Shown here in pieces: positions 50,410-59,400 of a DNA stretch of 64,000 bases. Within the stretch, counting starts at the first letter, position 1, and each line of letters opens with the position of its first letter. The stretch is from the NCBI GenBank assembly GCA_045532295.1, contig JAZSFP010000014.1:62001-126000 (forward strand), in the 5' to 3' direction. Origin of the DNA: UBA10677 sp045532295 (GTDB taxonomy: Bacteria; Bacillota; Clostridia; Christensenellales; Pumilibacteraceae). Made by a program: the position numbers and the translations under genes. The notes below the pieces were generated by a model. The model searched no databases, was not told the origin of the DNA, and worked only from the letters and a program-made list of their open reading frames with translations.

Positions 50410-51408
50410 TTAATTGCGCAATAATTCCTCAAAGGTCTTTCTTACTCGGCGCGCTCTATAAATCTGCTCTTCTATCTCGTCGTTAAAGATTAACTCCGAG
50501 CGCGACACGAGGGTGTAGTGTTGCATTTCGTCCATTAGTTCGTCGATTGCGCGGACGGGCATTAGCGGTAATATTCCGTAGTAAACGCCCAACTTTAACA
50601 TACTGCAACAGCGTGAAAGTTCGTCTATGCTCATAAGGTGCGCGCTCACTGCCGTTCCAAGAGCGCGACAGATTTCGTCGGTCAGTTTGTCTTTATTCTT
50701 TACGAGCAAGGTTTCTCTCGCCCTCTCTTCCTCAACGCATAATTTTTCTACCGCCTCGCCCACGAGGTCGAGAATTTCTCGCTCGCTTAACCCAAGCGAT
50801 ACTCTATTAGATATTTGGTAGATAAAGCCGTGTCCGTCACTACCCTCGCCGTACACTCCGCGAACGGTAATTTCGTTTCCAAGTTCGGCTATCTTGCTCT
50901 TGAGTTTTTTAAGTAGTTTTAAAGCGGGAAGAAAAACCATTACGGAGGCTCGCATACCCGTTCCAAGATTAGTTGGACAAGCGGTTAGATAGCCCACTTT
51001 TGACGAAAAAGCGTAGCGGACTTTTTCTTCGAGCATATCGTCGATTTCTTCGCATTTCGTGTAGGCGTCGTGCAAACAAAACCCGGGCAGTATTACTTGA
51101 ATACGCGCGTGGTCTTCTTCGTTGAGCATTACGCTTACCGTCTCGTCGCCGTCTACCGATACCGAACCAAACTCCGAACCCATTAGTTCTTTTGATATGA
51201 GGTGGCGTTCAACGAGCGCGCCCGTTTCCACTTCGCTCATCCCTCTTACTTTGAAGTTGTCAAAGTCGCTCGATAGGGCGTCGGTGATTTTCTTGGTTAT
51301 CTCGCTCGCCATTTGCGCAGTTAGGCGAGAGGGAAAGGGATAAGAGCGAATATTTCTTGCAAGGCGTATGCGTGTGCTTATTATACTGTCGCGCATATCG
51401 TCTCTCAT
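50410..51408 (-). CDS. mcsB: Protein arginine kinase McsB
   Basis: McsB phosphorylates arginines, marking proteins for ClpCP. The 332-residue protein has the guanidino-kinase motifs ISTRIRLARNIRSYPFP (about 10-27), NEEDHARIQ (about 96) and CPTNLGTGMRASV (about 143). It is about 30 residues shorter than the B. subtilis enzyme, with a short C-terminus. The ATG overlaps the mcsA stop (ATGA), with GGAGG seven bases upstream. Confidence 0.95.
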   Translation of the reverse strand: MRDDMRDSIISTRIRLARNIRSYPFPSRLTAQMASEITKKITDALSSDFDNFKVRGMSEVETGALVERHLISKELMGSEFGSVSVDGDETVSVMLNEEDHARIQVILPGFCLHDAYTKCEEIDDMLEEKVRYAFSSKVGYLTACPTNLGTGMRASVMVFLPALKLLKKLKSKIAELGNEITVRGVYGEGSDGHGFIYQISNRVSLGLSEREILDLVGEAVEKLCVEEERARETLLVKNKDKLTDEICRALGTAVSAHLMSIDELSRCCSMLKLGVYYGILPLMPVRAIDELMDEMQHYTLVSRSELIFNDEIEEQIYRARRVRKTFEELLRN

Positions 51409-51719
51409 CGCTCGCCCTCCGTTTGCATTTTTTTCATTTGCGCTTTGATTTTGCTTACGCGAACGAAGTCGTCGTCCGCAATCGCTCTTTCTAATTCTTT
51501 AATTAGATATTCGTACCCGTCCTTACTGAACGCTTGCTCAGAGAGAGGGAATTTCCCTTCGTGCGTTACGCCTCTTTGGTAACTCTCGACGAACTGCTCA
51601 ATCTCAGCGGAAAATTCTGCGTAACAATGCTCGCACCCAAGATAACAGGTGCGTAAAAACTCGTCCACCGCCGTTCCGCAGTAGGCGCATATTTTATTGT
51701 TATTCCACGAATTGCTCAA
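51405..51719 (-). CDS. mcsA: McsA-like activator, short form
   Basis: McsA activates McsB. The 104-residue protein has one zinc-like cluster (ICAYCG and CYLGCEHCY, about 10-35) and a C-terminal UVR-type coiled segment (ELERAIADDDFVRVSKIKAQMKKMQ). The usual McsA is about 180 residues with more Cys pairs, so this is a trimmed version. The start is a TTG at 51719 inside comEB, with a weak SD; no ATG is available in frame near the N-terminus. Confidence 0.82.
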   Translation of the reverse strand: MSNSWNNNKICAYCGTAVDEFLRTCYLGCEHCYAEFSAEIEQFVESYQRGVTHEGKFPLSEQAFSKDGYEYLIKELERAIADDDFVRVSKIKAQMKKMQTEGER

Positions 51720-52164
51720 TCTCTACGCCTGCCTCTTTAAGTAACTGCAATGAAAATTCATCGGGGTAGCCGTTTCTATATACTATACGCTGTATTCCAC
51801 TGTTTATTATCATCTTTGCGCATATTACGCAAGGCTGGTGGGTACAATATAGCGTTGCTCCGTCAATAGCAATGCCCATCTTCGCCGCTTGGATTATTGC
51901 GTTTTGCTCAGCGTGAGTAGCGTAGCAAAGTTCGTGTTGAGTTCCGCTTGGAATATTCAGTTTACGGCGAATACACTCGCCTCTTTCCTTGCAACTTACT
52001 ATTCCTGCGCTTGCTCCGTTGTAGCCCGTGGTTAGAATTCTTCTATCCTTTGCTATTACTGCGCCTACTTGACGATTCGTTTGGTAGCAACTCGACCAAG
52101 TAGATACCTGGTCTGCAAGTTCCATAAATCTTTTGTCCCACTTTGTTCCCTTCATTTTATCCAT
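51700..52164 (-). CDS. comEB: dCMP deaminase (ComEB-like)
   Basis: The 154-residue enzyme converts dCMP to dUMP for thymidylate synthesis. The zinc site HAEQNAI (about 84) and PCVICAKMI (about 108) are intact, and GYNGASAGI is the nucleotide loop. AAGGAG lies seven bases before the ATG. It occupies the place where ctsR normally precedes mcsA. Confidence 0.94.
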   Translation of the reverse strand: MDKMKGTKWDKRFMELADQVSTWSSCYQTNRQVGAVIAKDRRILTTGYNGASAGIVSCKERGECIRRKLNIPSGTQHELCYATHAEQNAIIQAAKMGIAIDGATLYCTHQPCVICAKMIINSGIQRIVYRNGYPDEFSLQLLKEAGVEIEQFVE

Positions 52165-52185
52165 AGTTATTCTCCTTACTTTAGT

Positions 52186-52215
52186 ATTATAACATATTCT
52201 TTATGCTTTTGGCAA
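52186..52215 (-). promoter_or_regulatory. comEB-mcsAB-clpC promoter
   Basis: TTGCCA and TATAAT on the minus strand are 18 bases apart. No CtsR heptad repeat (GGTCAAA pair) is visible near it. Confidence 0.7.
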
Positions 52216-52261
52216 GGGAAAAGCGAATATTTTTTTTGTCGACACTTTTCGCTCTTAAGTG

Positions 52262-52288
52262 CTATCACTCTTAAGGGTAGATTGCTAA
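52262..52288. promoter_or_regulatory. CIRCE-like operator upstream of groES
   Basis: CTATCACTC, nine bases, GATTGCTAA: 7 of 9 and 8 of 9 matches to the CIRCE halves. The right half shares ATTGCTAA with the hrcA site. A weak TCGACA-18-TATCAC promoter (52239-52268) overlaps it. Confidence 0.72.
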
Positions 52289-52315
52289 AAATTTTTAAAA
52301 AGTGGCTCAAAACGC

Positions 52316-52344
52316 TTGCAAATTTTCTAAAAGTATTATATCAT
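52316..52344 (+). promoter_or_regulatory. Candidate groES promoter
   Basis: TTGCAA and TATCAT are 17 bases apart; transcription would start near 52351. It lies downstream of the CIRCE site, so which promoter HrcA controls is open. Confidence 0.45.
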
Positions 52345-52399
52345 TATAGTAGCCTTATTTTTAGGGCTTTTATTTCGATAAATTTTGGAGGTATATATA

Positions 52400-52684
52400 A
52401 TGACTATCAAACCCTTATTTGACCGCGTTGTTATTAAGAGCATCGAGGCTGAGGAAAAGACGGCAAGCGGAATCGTTCTTCTTGCTAAGGACCAAGAAAA
52501 ACCCCAGATGGCTGAAGTTATTGCAGTAGGTCCGGGCGGTTTTATCGACGGTAAAGAAGTTAAAATGGAAGTTAAAGTTGGCGACAAGGTGCTTTGCTCT
52601 AAGTACGCCGGAAGCGAGTTTAAGGTGGACGGTGAGGAAGTTACTATTCTTCGCCAAAGCGATATTCTCGCTATCGTTGACTAA
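52400..52684 (+). CDS. groES: Co-chaperonin GroES
   Basis: The 94-residue lid of the GroEL cage has the start MTIKPLFDRVVIK, mobile loop EEKTASGIVL, and C-terminal DGEEVTILRQSDILAIVD. The ATG at 52400 follows GGAGG by eight bases; a longer frame would include the SD itself. It precedes groEL by 20 bases. Confidence 0.97.
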   Translation: MTIKPLFDRVVIKSIEAEEKTASGIVLLAKDQEKPQMAEVIAVGPGGFIDGKEVKMEVKVGDKVLCSKYAGSEFKVDGEEVTILRQSDILAIVD

Positions 52685-52704
52685 TTTTTTGGAGGTTTTT
52701 TATT

Positions 52705-54333
52705 ATGGCTAAACAAATTAAAACTGGTGAAGAGGCAAGAAAGGCGCTCGAGGCGGGCGTTAACGCGCTTGCTAACACCGTAAAGATTACGCTTGGTCCT
52801 AAGGGCAGAAACGTAGTGCTTGGCAAAAAGTACGGCGCTCCCCTCATCACTAACGACGGCGTAACCATTGCTAAAGAAATTGAACTTGAAGACGCTTTTG
52901 AAAATATGGGCGCGCAACTCGTTAAGGAAGTTTCCACCAAGACGAACGACGTTGCAGGCGACGGTACTACCACTGCTTGCGTGCTTGCTCAGGCGATTAT
53001 TCGCGAGGGCTTAAAGAACGTGGCTGCTGGCGCTAACCCCATTATCGTTAAGAAGGGTATTGCCGCTGCTACCACCGCTACGGTTGAGTATCTTAAGTCC
53101 ATTAGCAAGCCCGTTGAGAGCAAGACTGCTATTATGCAGGTTGCCGCTAACTCCGCTGCTGACGAAAAGGTAGGCGAACTTATTGCCGACGCTATGGAAA
53201 AGGTTGGTAAGGACGGCGTTATTACCGTTGAAGAGTCCAAGACTATGGACACTAACCTTACTATCGTTGAGGGTATGCAGTTCGATAGAGGTTACGCATC
53301 CGCTTATATGGTTACTAACTCCGATAAGATGGAGGCTGTACTTGACAATCCTCTTATTCTTATTACCGATAAGAAGATTTCCACTATTCAAGAACTTCTT
53401 CCCGTGCTTGAGCAAATCGTTAACCAAGGCGCAAAACTTTTGATTATTGCTGACGACATTGAGTCCGAGCCTCTTGCTACTCTCGTTGTTAACAAACTCC
53501 GCGGTACTTTCAACTGCGTAGTAGTTAAAGCGCCCGGCTTTGGCGACAGAAGAAAGGAAATGCTTAAGGATATCGCTATTCTTACGGGCGGAACGGTTAT
53601 TAGTGAAGAAACTGGTCTTGACCTTAAGGAAGTTACTATTGATATGCTTGGTAGAGCGCGTCAAGTTAAGGTTGACAAGGATAACACCACTATCGTTGAG
53701 GGCGCTGGTAACGGCGAGGAAATCATCAATAGAATTAAGTCTATCCGCGCGCAGATGGAAGTTACCACTTCTGATTACGACCGCGAAAAACTCGCCGAGC
53801 GTCTTGCTAAACTTGCAGGTGGCGTTGCAGTAGTTAACGTGGGAGCAGCAACCGAGATTGAAATGAAGGAAAAGAAACTTCGTATCGAGGACGCGCTTGC
53901 CGCTACTCGCGCTGCAGTTGAAGAAGGTATCGTTCCCGGCGGTGGCGTTGCTCTTATTTCCGCTATCCCCACTCTCACTAAACTCGTTAAGTCTCTCTCC
54001 GGCGACGAGAAGACGGGCGCTATGATCGTGCTTAAGGCATTAGAAGAGCCTATCCGTCAAATCGCTCAAAACGCAGGTATTGACGGTGGCGTCGTAGTTA
54101 ACAATATCTTAAACGCTAAAAAAGGCGCAAACTACGGTTACGACGCGCTTAAGAACGAGTACGGCGACGTTACTGCTCGCGGTATTATCGACCCGACGAA
54201 AGTTACTCGCTCTGCTCTTCAAAACGCTGCGTCCGTTGCATCTACTCTTCTCACTACCGAGAGCGTAGTTGCCGATATCCCCGAGCCCGAGCCCGTTGCT
54301 CCTGCCGGTGGTATGGGTGGCGGTATGTACTAA
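52705..54333 (+). CDS. groEL: Chaperonin GroEL
   Basis: The 542-residue chaperonin has KITLGPKGRNVVLGKKYGAP, VAGDGTTTACVLAQAI, the equatorial VPGGGVAL and the Gly-Met tail (GGMGGGMY). Length is standard. GGAGG precedes the ATG. A terminator follows. Confidence 0.98.
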   Translation: MAKQIKTGEEARKALEAGVNALANTVKITLGPKGRNVVLGKKYGAPLITNDGVTIAKEIELEDAFENMGAQLVKEVSTKTNDVAGDGTTTACVLAQAIIREGLKNVAAGANPIIVKKGIAAATTATVEYLKSISKPVESKTAIMQVAANSAADEKVGELIADAMEKVGKDGVITVEESKTMDTNLTIVEGMQFDRGYASAYMVTNSDKMEAVLDNPLILITDKKISTIQELLPVLEQIVNQGAKLLIIADDIESEPLATLVVNKLRGTFNCVVVKAPGFGDRRKEMLKDIAILTGGTVISEETGLDLKEVTIDMLGRARQVKVDKDNTTIVEGAGNGEEIINRIKSIRAQMEVTTSDYDREKLAERLAKLAGGVAVVNVGAATEIEMKEKKLRIEDALAATRAAVEEGIVPGGGVALISAIPTLTKLVKSLSGDEKTGAMIVLKALEEPIRQIAQNAGIDGGVVVNNILNAKKGANYGYDALKNEYGDVTARGIIDPTKVTRSALQNAASVASTLLTTESVVADIPEPEPVAPAGGMGGGMY

Positions 54334-54358
54334 AAAAACGCATACGGTATATAAAAAT

Positions 54359-54394
54359 AGAGAGAACAAGCAATTTGTTCTCTCTTATTTTTTT
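54359..54394 (+). terminator. groESL terminator
   Basis: AGAGAGAACAA and TTGTTCTCTCT form an 11-bp stem around a five-base loop, followed by a T-rich tail. Confidence 0.85.
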
Positions 54395-54432
54395 GCTAAA
54401 AATCAGTTATACGGCGGGACAGAAACTTTTGT

Positions 54433-55752
54433 TTAATGGATATACGCTCCGTACTCTTTTAGTTTTTTACGAAGAAGGTCGGTGTCTACTTTATGGATAT
54501 CGTTGTTATTCGATTTAACCGCTAAAGCCGACGCAAGTCCTGCCGCCTCGCCCGTTGAAAGACAAGTTGCCATTATTCTACTTGCGCCTAAAACTCTACG
54601 CTCCGCGCTTATAATTCTGCCTGCAACGAGCACGTTTTTAAGGTTTATAGGACAAAGCGAACGGTAGGGAATACCGTGGCTTTCGCCCGGCGCGTACGGG
54701 GGATATTTATCGTACTCGTCACTCGTTTTATTAAGGTCGTGGCTATCGAACTCGTAGCAGTTTCTTGCTATCTCGTCGGGGAAGGTAGCGCGGTTGATAT
54801 AATCCATATCTTTAAGAATATAATCGCCCACTATTCTTCTGCCCTCGCGAGTACCAAGCGTTACTGCGGTTGAGCCTATTCTTGCGTTGCCGTAGATTTT
54901 GGGGTATTTTTCTTTTAGGCGTTTAACGAGTTGCTCGACGAGGCGTCTACCTTTTATCGTGTTTTGCGACACGCTTACGGGGTCGATACTGTTTACTTCA
55001 GGAAGATGCCCTGCGTTAAAGCCGATGGACGACGAGCCAAGGACGGCGGTCGTTGAAAAGTTATCGTAAATAAGGTCGTATTCTTCGGGGTTTTCGGTAG
55101 GATAGATATGGTACATATTGACTTTATGGTACTCTTCCATATTTGCGTTCACGAGCGTAAAACAAAGAGTTCCTGCTTGCATATTACCGTTTTCGTCGCC
55201 AAGAAGGTACTTTCCGCCTGCCCAAGCAATGAGGTCACCCTCGCCAGTGCAGTCTATAAACACTTTTGCTTTATACGCGGTAAGCCCTGCTTTATTAGTA
55301 ACGATAACGGCAGTTACTTCGCCCTCGTCGTTAGTTTCCACTGCTGAGAGCGTAGTCTTAAAAAGTATATCCGCGCCGTAGCCCGTTACCAAGTCGTCGT
55401 AAACGCGCTTTAAGTGTTCTGCGTCGATACCCACTCTCCAAGGATATTTTTCGGGTTCGTCCGCGCCTTCGTGAACGGCTTTATAGAGGTCGTCGTCCAT
55501 TCTTTTTGCGAGGTTTTCCAAGACCACTTGAGCAAGCCCGCGGTTTACGAGTTTACCGCCGTTGGAAAATCCACACCAAAAAGGAACGAGACCGTTAGTT
55601 CCCATTCCGCCAAGCGAGGCGGTGCTTTCAATAAGCAAAGTTTTTGCGCCCTCTCTTGCTGACGCGGCAGCGGCGGTACAGCCCGACGGGCCTCCGCCTA
55701 CTACGATTACTTCATACTCATCATTTACGGGGATATCTCTTTGAAAAATCAT
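54433..55752 (-). CDS. FAD-dependent oxidoreductase (PF12831 type)
   Basis: The 439-residue flavoprotein has the Rossmann motif VIVVGGGPSGCTAAAASAREG (about 15-35, cut here), FIDCTGEGDLIAWAGG (about 165-180), and the C-terminal FAD motif NVLVAGRIISAERRVLGASRIMATCLSTGEAAG in outline (about 375-410). This family contains flavoenzymes of unknown substrate often near carbohydrate genes. There is no signal peptide, so it is cytoplasmic. AAAGGAG precedes the ATG. It is a single gene. Confidence 0.88.
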   Translation of the reverse strand: MIFQRDIPVNDEYEVIVVGGGPSGCTAAAASAREGAKTLLIESTASLGGMGTNGLVPFWCGFSNGGKLVNRGLAQVVLENLAKRMDDDLYKAVHEGADEPEKYPWRVGIDAEHLKRVYDDLVTGYGADILFKTTLSAVETNDEGEVTAVIVTNKAGLTAYKAKVFIDCTGEGDLIAWAGGKYLLGDENGNMQAGTLCFTLVNANMEEYHKVNMYHIYPTENPEEYDLIYDNFSTTAVLGSSSIGFNAGHLPEVNSIDPVSVSQNTIKGRRLVEQLVKRLKEKYPKIYGNARIGSTAVTLGTREGRRIVGDYILKDMDYINRATFPDEIARNCYEFDSHDLNKTSDEYDKYPPYAPGESHGIPYRSLCPINLKNVLVAGRIISAERRVLGASRIMATCLSTGEAAGLASALAVKSNNNDIHKVDTDLLRKKLKEYGAYIH

Positions 55753-55939
55753 AGGGTTTCTCCTTTCATTTCTTAAGATGATTATAACATATATTTTGCT
55801 TTTTGCATAGTGATTGAAAAGAAGTTTTTTACAATTATTTTAGGAGTTAAAAAATAAAATTCAATTCTTAATAGATTTCGTGTATATTTTATTTTACTTT
55901 GCATATTCTATAAGTACAAGGTTCGATTGAATATCCTCT

Positions 55940-56019
55940 TACGGCGATTATTCTTTCTTCCCTTGTTAATATATCTTCTCTTGTTGGGGAAGGGAAAAGA
56001 AAGAATAATTACCGCTAAT
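55940..56019. repeat. Long imperfect inverted repeat between the oxidoreductase gene and rng
   Basis: An arm of about 26 bases starting TTACGGCGATTATTCTTTCTT pairs with AAGAAAGAATAATTACCGCTAA across a loop of about 25 bases. Twelve pairs are continuous. No T-tract follows. The rest of the 397-base gap (55753-56149) is AT-rich and holds only the rng terminator at 56109 and a TATAAT box before the oxidoreductase gene. Confidence 0.65.
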
Positions 56020-56108
56020 TTTAACCGTAACAGCGTATGCTTATTGGAAAAATTAAGTGATTAATCTTTCTTTTCTGTTTTTAAATCAATCAAATTTTTG
56101 AATATAGC

Positions 56109-56143
56109 CAAAAAAAACGGAGGGGTGCGTACCCTTCCGTTTA
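56109..56143 (-). terminator. rng terminator
   Basis: AACGGAAGGGT ACGC ACCCCTCCGTT with one mismatch, followed by TTTTTTTT on the minus strand. Confidence 0.82.
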
Positions 56144-56149
56144 AATATA

Positions 56150-57652
56150 TTAGTATAAAAGTCGCGCTGTTGAGGGGATAGAGACTGCAGGGTCTTCGCT
56201 ACCACTGATGGTAAATTCGCGGTTTAATGCGAGGGGGTTAGGAACGAGGTAGATGCGTTTATCTTTCCACTCGTTCGCGCACTCGTTAGAGAAGAAAGAT
56301 TGCTTAAAGATTGCGTCCACTATTCCCGAGCCTAAAGTGATAATTGCCGTTTTCGTCCTATCGTCAGAAAATAGTTTTTTAAGCCCTGCTTTGATTTTAC
56401 GCGCTACGTACTGGACTGAGTGCGCGTGCGCTCCTCCGTTACAGAAGGGGCACTCTTCTAAAAGCACGGTGCTTAATTCTTTGCCCACTTTTTTTCGCGT
56501 AATTTCTACAAGCCCAAGCGAACTCATACCTATTACGCGCGTTTTCGTTCTATCGAAAATGAGTTCTTTTTTGATTTCCTCGACGAGCAGTTCTTTATGC
56601 TCCTCGCTCGTCATATCAATAAAGTCGATTACGATAATTCCACCGATATTGCGAAGTCGGATTTGACGAGCGATTTCTCGCGCCGCCTCTATATTTGCCT
56701 CGAAGACCGTTTCTTCGTGGTTTGCGCCTCGCTGGAAACGAGAGGTGTTTACGTCGATTACGGTAAGAGCCTCGGTATAATCGAAAACGAGCGATACGCC
56801 CGAGGGGAGCGTTACCTTGCGGTCGAGAAGTTTGTCCACTTCGCCTAAAATATTGAACGCGTCGTACATATCGTCCTTACCTTTATAGATGCGAACGCGG
56901 TCGGTAAAGGGTATATTTTGCTCTTTGAACCACTCTTTTAATTCACTCGCTACTTCTTCGTCATTGACCATTACCGCCTCAATATTAGTTGAGAGCATAT
57001 CGCGGACGGAACGGAAAATGAGGTCGCCGTCGCTATAAACCTTAGCGATCCCTGCCGTCTCATCATAGTCGGCTTTGATTTTTTCCCAGCGTTTTTTAAG
57101 GCGTTTCGCCTCGTCCGCTATCTCGCTCGCCTTTGCCTCTAAGCACGCAGTTCTTGCAATAAAACCGCCCTCTTTGGTCTTAAATTTGGTCAGTTGCTTG
57201 ATGAATTTTTCTCGCGTCTCTTCGTCGGTTATCTTATTAGAAACGCCTATAAAGTCGAGGTTCGGAAGGAAAATTAAATATCTTCCGGGAATACTTATGG
57301 TGGTAGAAAGGCGCGCGCCCTTAGTTCCGATTTCCTCTTTCGTGGCTTGCACCATAACGAAGTCGCCCGGTTTTACGTCGAGGGATTTGGGCATTACGCC
57401 AGCATCGTCAAGCACCGATTTGTGCCCGATGGTTTCGCCAACCGCCAAAAAGCCGTTTTTAGGGTTGCCAAAATTGATAAACGCTGACTGAAGTCCACTT
57501 ACTACGTTTACCACTCGACCTTTGTATATGTTACCAGTGATGTACGCCGAATCGCTACTGCTGACGTAGAACTCTTTGAGTTTTCCGCTCTCGACCAAAG
57601 AGACCGTCGTCATATACTTTTCGACATCAATTAAAATAAGTCCTGTTTTCAA
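56150..57652 (-). CDS. rng: Ribonuclease G (RNase E/G family)
   Basis: This single-strand endoribonuclease acts in rRNA and mRNA processing. The 500-residue protein has the S1 domain (GNIYKGRVVNVVSGLQSAFINFG, about 40-62), the catalytic Asp region LTVIDVNTSRF and GGIIVIDFIDM (about 300-345), and the Zn-link CPFCNGG (about 400). The start is a TTG at 57652 with only a weak GGCGG SD. It carries its own TTGCTT-18-TATAAT promoter. rng beside spoIVFB near the L21/L27 genes is a common clostridial order. Confidence 0.94.
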   Translation of the reverse strand: MKTGLILIDVEKYMTTVSLVESGKLKEFYVSSSDSAYITGNIYKGRVVNVVSGLQSAFINFGNPKNGFLAVGETIGHKSVLDDAGVMPKSLDVKPGDFVMVQATKEEIGTKGARLSTTISIPGRYLIFLPNLDFIGVSNKITDEETREKFIKQLTKFKTKEGGFIARTACLEAKASEIADEAKRLKKRWEKIKADYDETAGIAKVYSDGDLIFRSVRDMLSTNIEAVMVNDEEVASELKEWFKEQNIPFTDRVRIYKGKDDMYDAFNILGEVDKLLDRKVTLPSGVSLVFDYTEALTVIDVNTSRFQRGANHEETVFEANIEAAREIARQIRLRNIGGIIVIDFIDMTSEEHKELLVEEIKKELIFDRTKTRVIGMSSLGLVEITRKKVGKELSTVLLEECPFCNGGAHAHSVQYVARKIKAGLKKLFSDDRTKTAIITLGSGIVDAIFKQSFFSNECANEWKDKRIYLVPNPLALNREFTISGSEDPAVSIPSTARLLY

Positions 57653-57688
57653 AATTTGCCGCCGACTTTTAAAAATGTTTTACAATTT

Positions 57689-57718
57689 ATTATAACATAA
57701 AAACAACAGCAAAAGCAA
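57689..57718 (-). promoter_or_regulatory. rng promoter
   Basis: TTGCTT and TATAAT on the minus strand are separated by 18 bases, inside the spoIVFB-rng gap. Confidence 0.65.
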
Positions 57719-57735
57719 CGAAAAAGGGCGGTTTT

Positions 57736-58566
57736 TTAGCCGTTTTTTAACAATATTTCAAGTTTTTGACCTATTTTTGCATTTTCAAGTTGACTTTCCG
57801 TTACTTCCCCTAAAACGCTTAGGTTTTCGTCCACTACTTTTATAAAAGTAAAATGCGACGAGGAAAACTGCTTTACCGCCTCTTCAACCATGGCGGTTTT
57901 TGGTAACACTATCGTTTTCGCCTCCATACCCTTTTTGATTTTTTCTCGGCGATAGGCTATTCGGTATAGGCTTTGATAGTAGCAACGGTTATCGGGAAAG
58001 GCGGTTGATAATAAAATAAACGCAGACATTGACGCGAGAGAAAGGTTCACTCCCAAAAAACAGGAGCAAAGAAAAAGCACGGCGAAAATTGCGCTTACGA
58101 TATAACCCGCTATTCGCATTTTTTTATAGGCTTTAGCGCGATTTTTACCTTTGCTTAATAAGGCAAGGAGTATTCTTCCGCCGTCAAGTGGATAAACGGG
58201 CAAGAGGTTTACTATAAAAAGGCAAAAATTTGCTTGCGCGAAGGGGTAGGTATATATATAGATTGCAGGGAAAAACCACCATAGCGCTGAAAGAAGAATT
58301 ACGAGGGCAAGGTTAAATAGCGGTCCTACTACTGCTATTTTGATCTCGTCCGTGGGCTTTGCGCTCTCGAACTCGCCGATAAGCGCCACGCCGTACGGCA
58401 TTAGGCGGAATTCGTTTAGAATAAATCCAAGTTTTCTGGCTACGACTGCGTGGGAAAGTTCGTGTAAGAGCATTGCTATGAAGTAACATAAAAACTCTCT
58501 ACCGTAACCAAATAGGAGCATTGCAAGGGCAAGAAAATAGAAAAATAGGGAAACGCGGATTTTCAT
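57736..58566 (-). CDS. spoIVFB: SpoIVFB-like intramembrane metalloprotease
   Basis: This site-2 protease removes the pro-sequence of SigK in the mother cell. The 276-residue protein has about five or six membrane helices, the zinc motif HELSHAV (about 37-43), the second motif LPVYPLDGGRIL (about 118-129), and a C-terminal CBS-like domain (about 210-270) that senses ATP in the studied enzyme. No SD is seen; TATAAT lies seven bases before the ATG. sigK in the same window retains a pro-sequence-like start. spoIVFA is not present next to it. Confidence 0.9.
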   Translation of the reverse strand: MKIRVSLFFYFLALAMLLFGYGREFLCYFIAMLLHELSHAVVARKLGFILNEFRLMPYGVALIGEFESAKPTDEIKIAVVGPLFNLALVILLSALWWFFPAIYIYTYPFAQANFCLFIVNLLPVYPLDGGRILLALLSKGKNRAKAYKKMRIAGYIVSAIFAVLFLCSCFLGVNLSLASMSAFILLSTAFPDNRCYYQSLYRIAYRREKIKKGMEAKTIVLPKTAMVEEAVKQFSSSHFTFIKVVDENLSVLGEVTESQLENAKIGQKLEILLKNG

Positions 58567-58617
58567 TAGGATAATTATATTAAGTTTTTTCTTTTTTTAT
58601 GACAGAGGGAAAAAGCG

Positions 58618-58646
58618 TTGATTTATTTTGCAAAAAGTGATACAAT
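58618..58646 (+). promoter_or_regulatory. Promoter of the thioesterase gene
   Basis: TTGATT and TACAAT are separated by 17 bases; the ATG lies 17 bases beyond the -10 box, with GAGG between. Confidence 0.75.
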
Positions 58647-58663
58647 ATTTTCGAGGTAGTTAT

Positions 58664-59362
58664 ATGATTTATTTTAAGCAAAAATTTGCGTTGCGTCAAT
58701 CGGACTTTGACTACAACGATAACCTTAAGGCAAGCAGTTATCTCGATCTTTTCCAAACGGTTGCCACTGAGCACGCCACTCGAGAGGGCTTGGGTTTTGA
58801 GGAAATGTTAAAGAAAAATCTTGCGTGGGTTATTACGAAAATGCGTTTCGAGGTATTCCTTCCGCTCGTTGCGGGCGAAATCGTTTCCGTTGAAACTGCG
58901 CCTCAGCCTAAGGGTTCAGTCGATTACACGCGCGACTATTATATATATAAAGAAGACGGCGCGCTTGCAGTTAAAGGCTCAAGTCAATGGGTTTTAATTG
59001 ATTTTACAGCGCGTAAAATCGTTAGGCCGTGCGTTGAGTTTACGGGTGAATTTTTTCCGCAAAAGGCGTACGAAGGAAGACTGCCTAAAGTTAACGCGGT
59101 AGACGATATTTTACTTGGCAGTCATAAGGTCGTTAAACTTGACCTTGACCATAACGGACACGTGAATAATATTCGTTACGCCGATATGATACTTGAATTA
59201 GAAACGAGAGAGTTCTCTTCCCCTATTCGCGCTTTTGCCGTAAACTACTCAAAGGAAAGTTACGAAGGCGAAACGCTTGATATCTACACCGACGGCAAAG
59301 GCTCATACACGGGTAAAAAGCAAAACGGAGAAATTAGTTTTACAATGACGATAGAAAGATAG
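58664..59362 (+). CDS. Acyl-ACP thioesterase (FatA/FatB type)
   Basis: The 232-residue double-hotdog enzyme releases fatty acids from acyl carrier protein. Visible are QSDFDYNDNLKASSYLDLFQTVATEH (about 10-35), WVITKMRFEVF (about 53), and the second hotdog with LDLDHNGHVNNIRYADMILE (about 162-180), containing the catalytic Asp/Asn/His set NGHVNN. GAGG sits seven bases before the ATG at 58664; an upstream frame start is rejected. It is a single gene with its own promoter and terminator. Confidence 0.92.
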   Translation: MIYFKQKFALRQSDFDYNDNLKASSYLDLFQTVATEHATREGLGFEEMLKKNLAWVITKMRFEVFLPLVAGEIVSVETAPQPKGSVDYTRDYYIYKEDGALAVKGSSQWVLIDFTARKIVRPCVEFTGEFFPQKAYEGRLPKVNAVDDILLGSHKVVKLDLDHNGHVNNIRYADMILELETREFSSPIRAFAVNYSKESYEGETLDIYTDGKGSYTGKKQNGEISFTMTIER

Positions 59363-59365
59363 AAA

Positions 59366-59400
59366 AATCCCGAAGGGCGTTTCCTTCGGGATTATTTTTT
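59366..59400 (+). terminator. Thioesterase terminator
   Basis: AATCCCGAAGG GCGTTT CCTTCGGGATT then ATTTTTTT. Confidence 0.88.

Noticed and set aside
52186..52260. CtsR operator before comEB-mcsAB-clpC
   Set aside because: No pair of GGTCAAA-like heptads is present on either strand.
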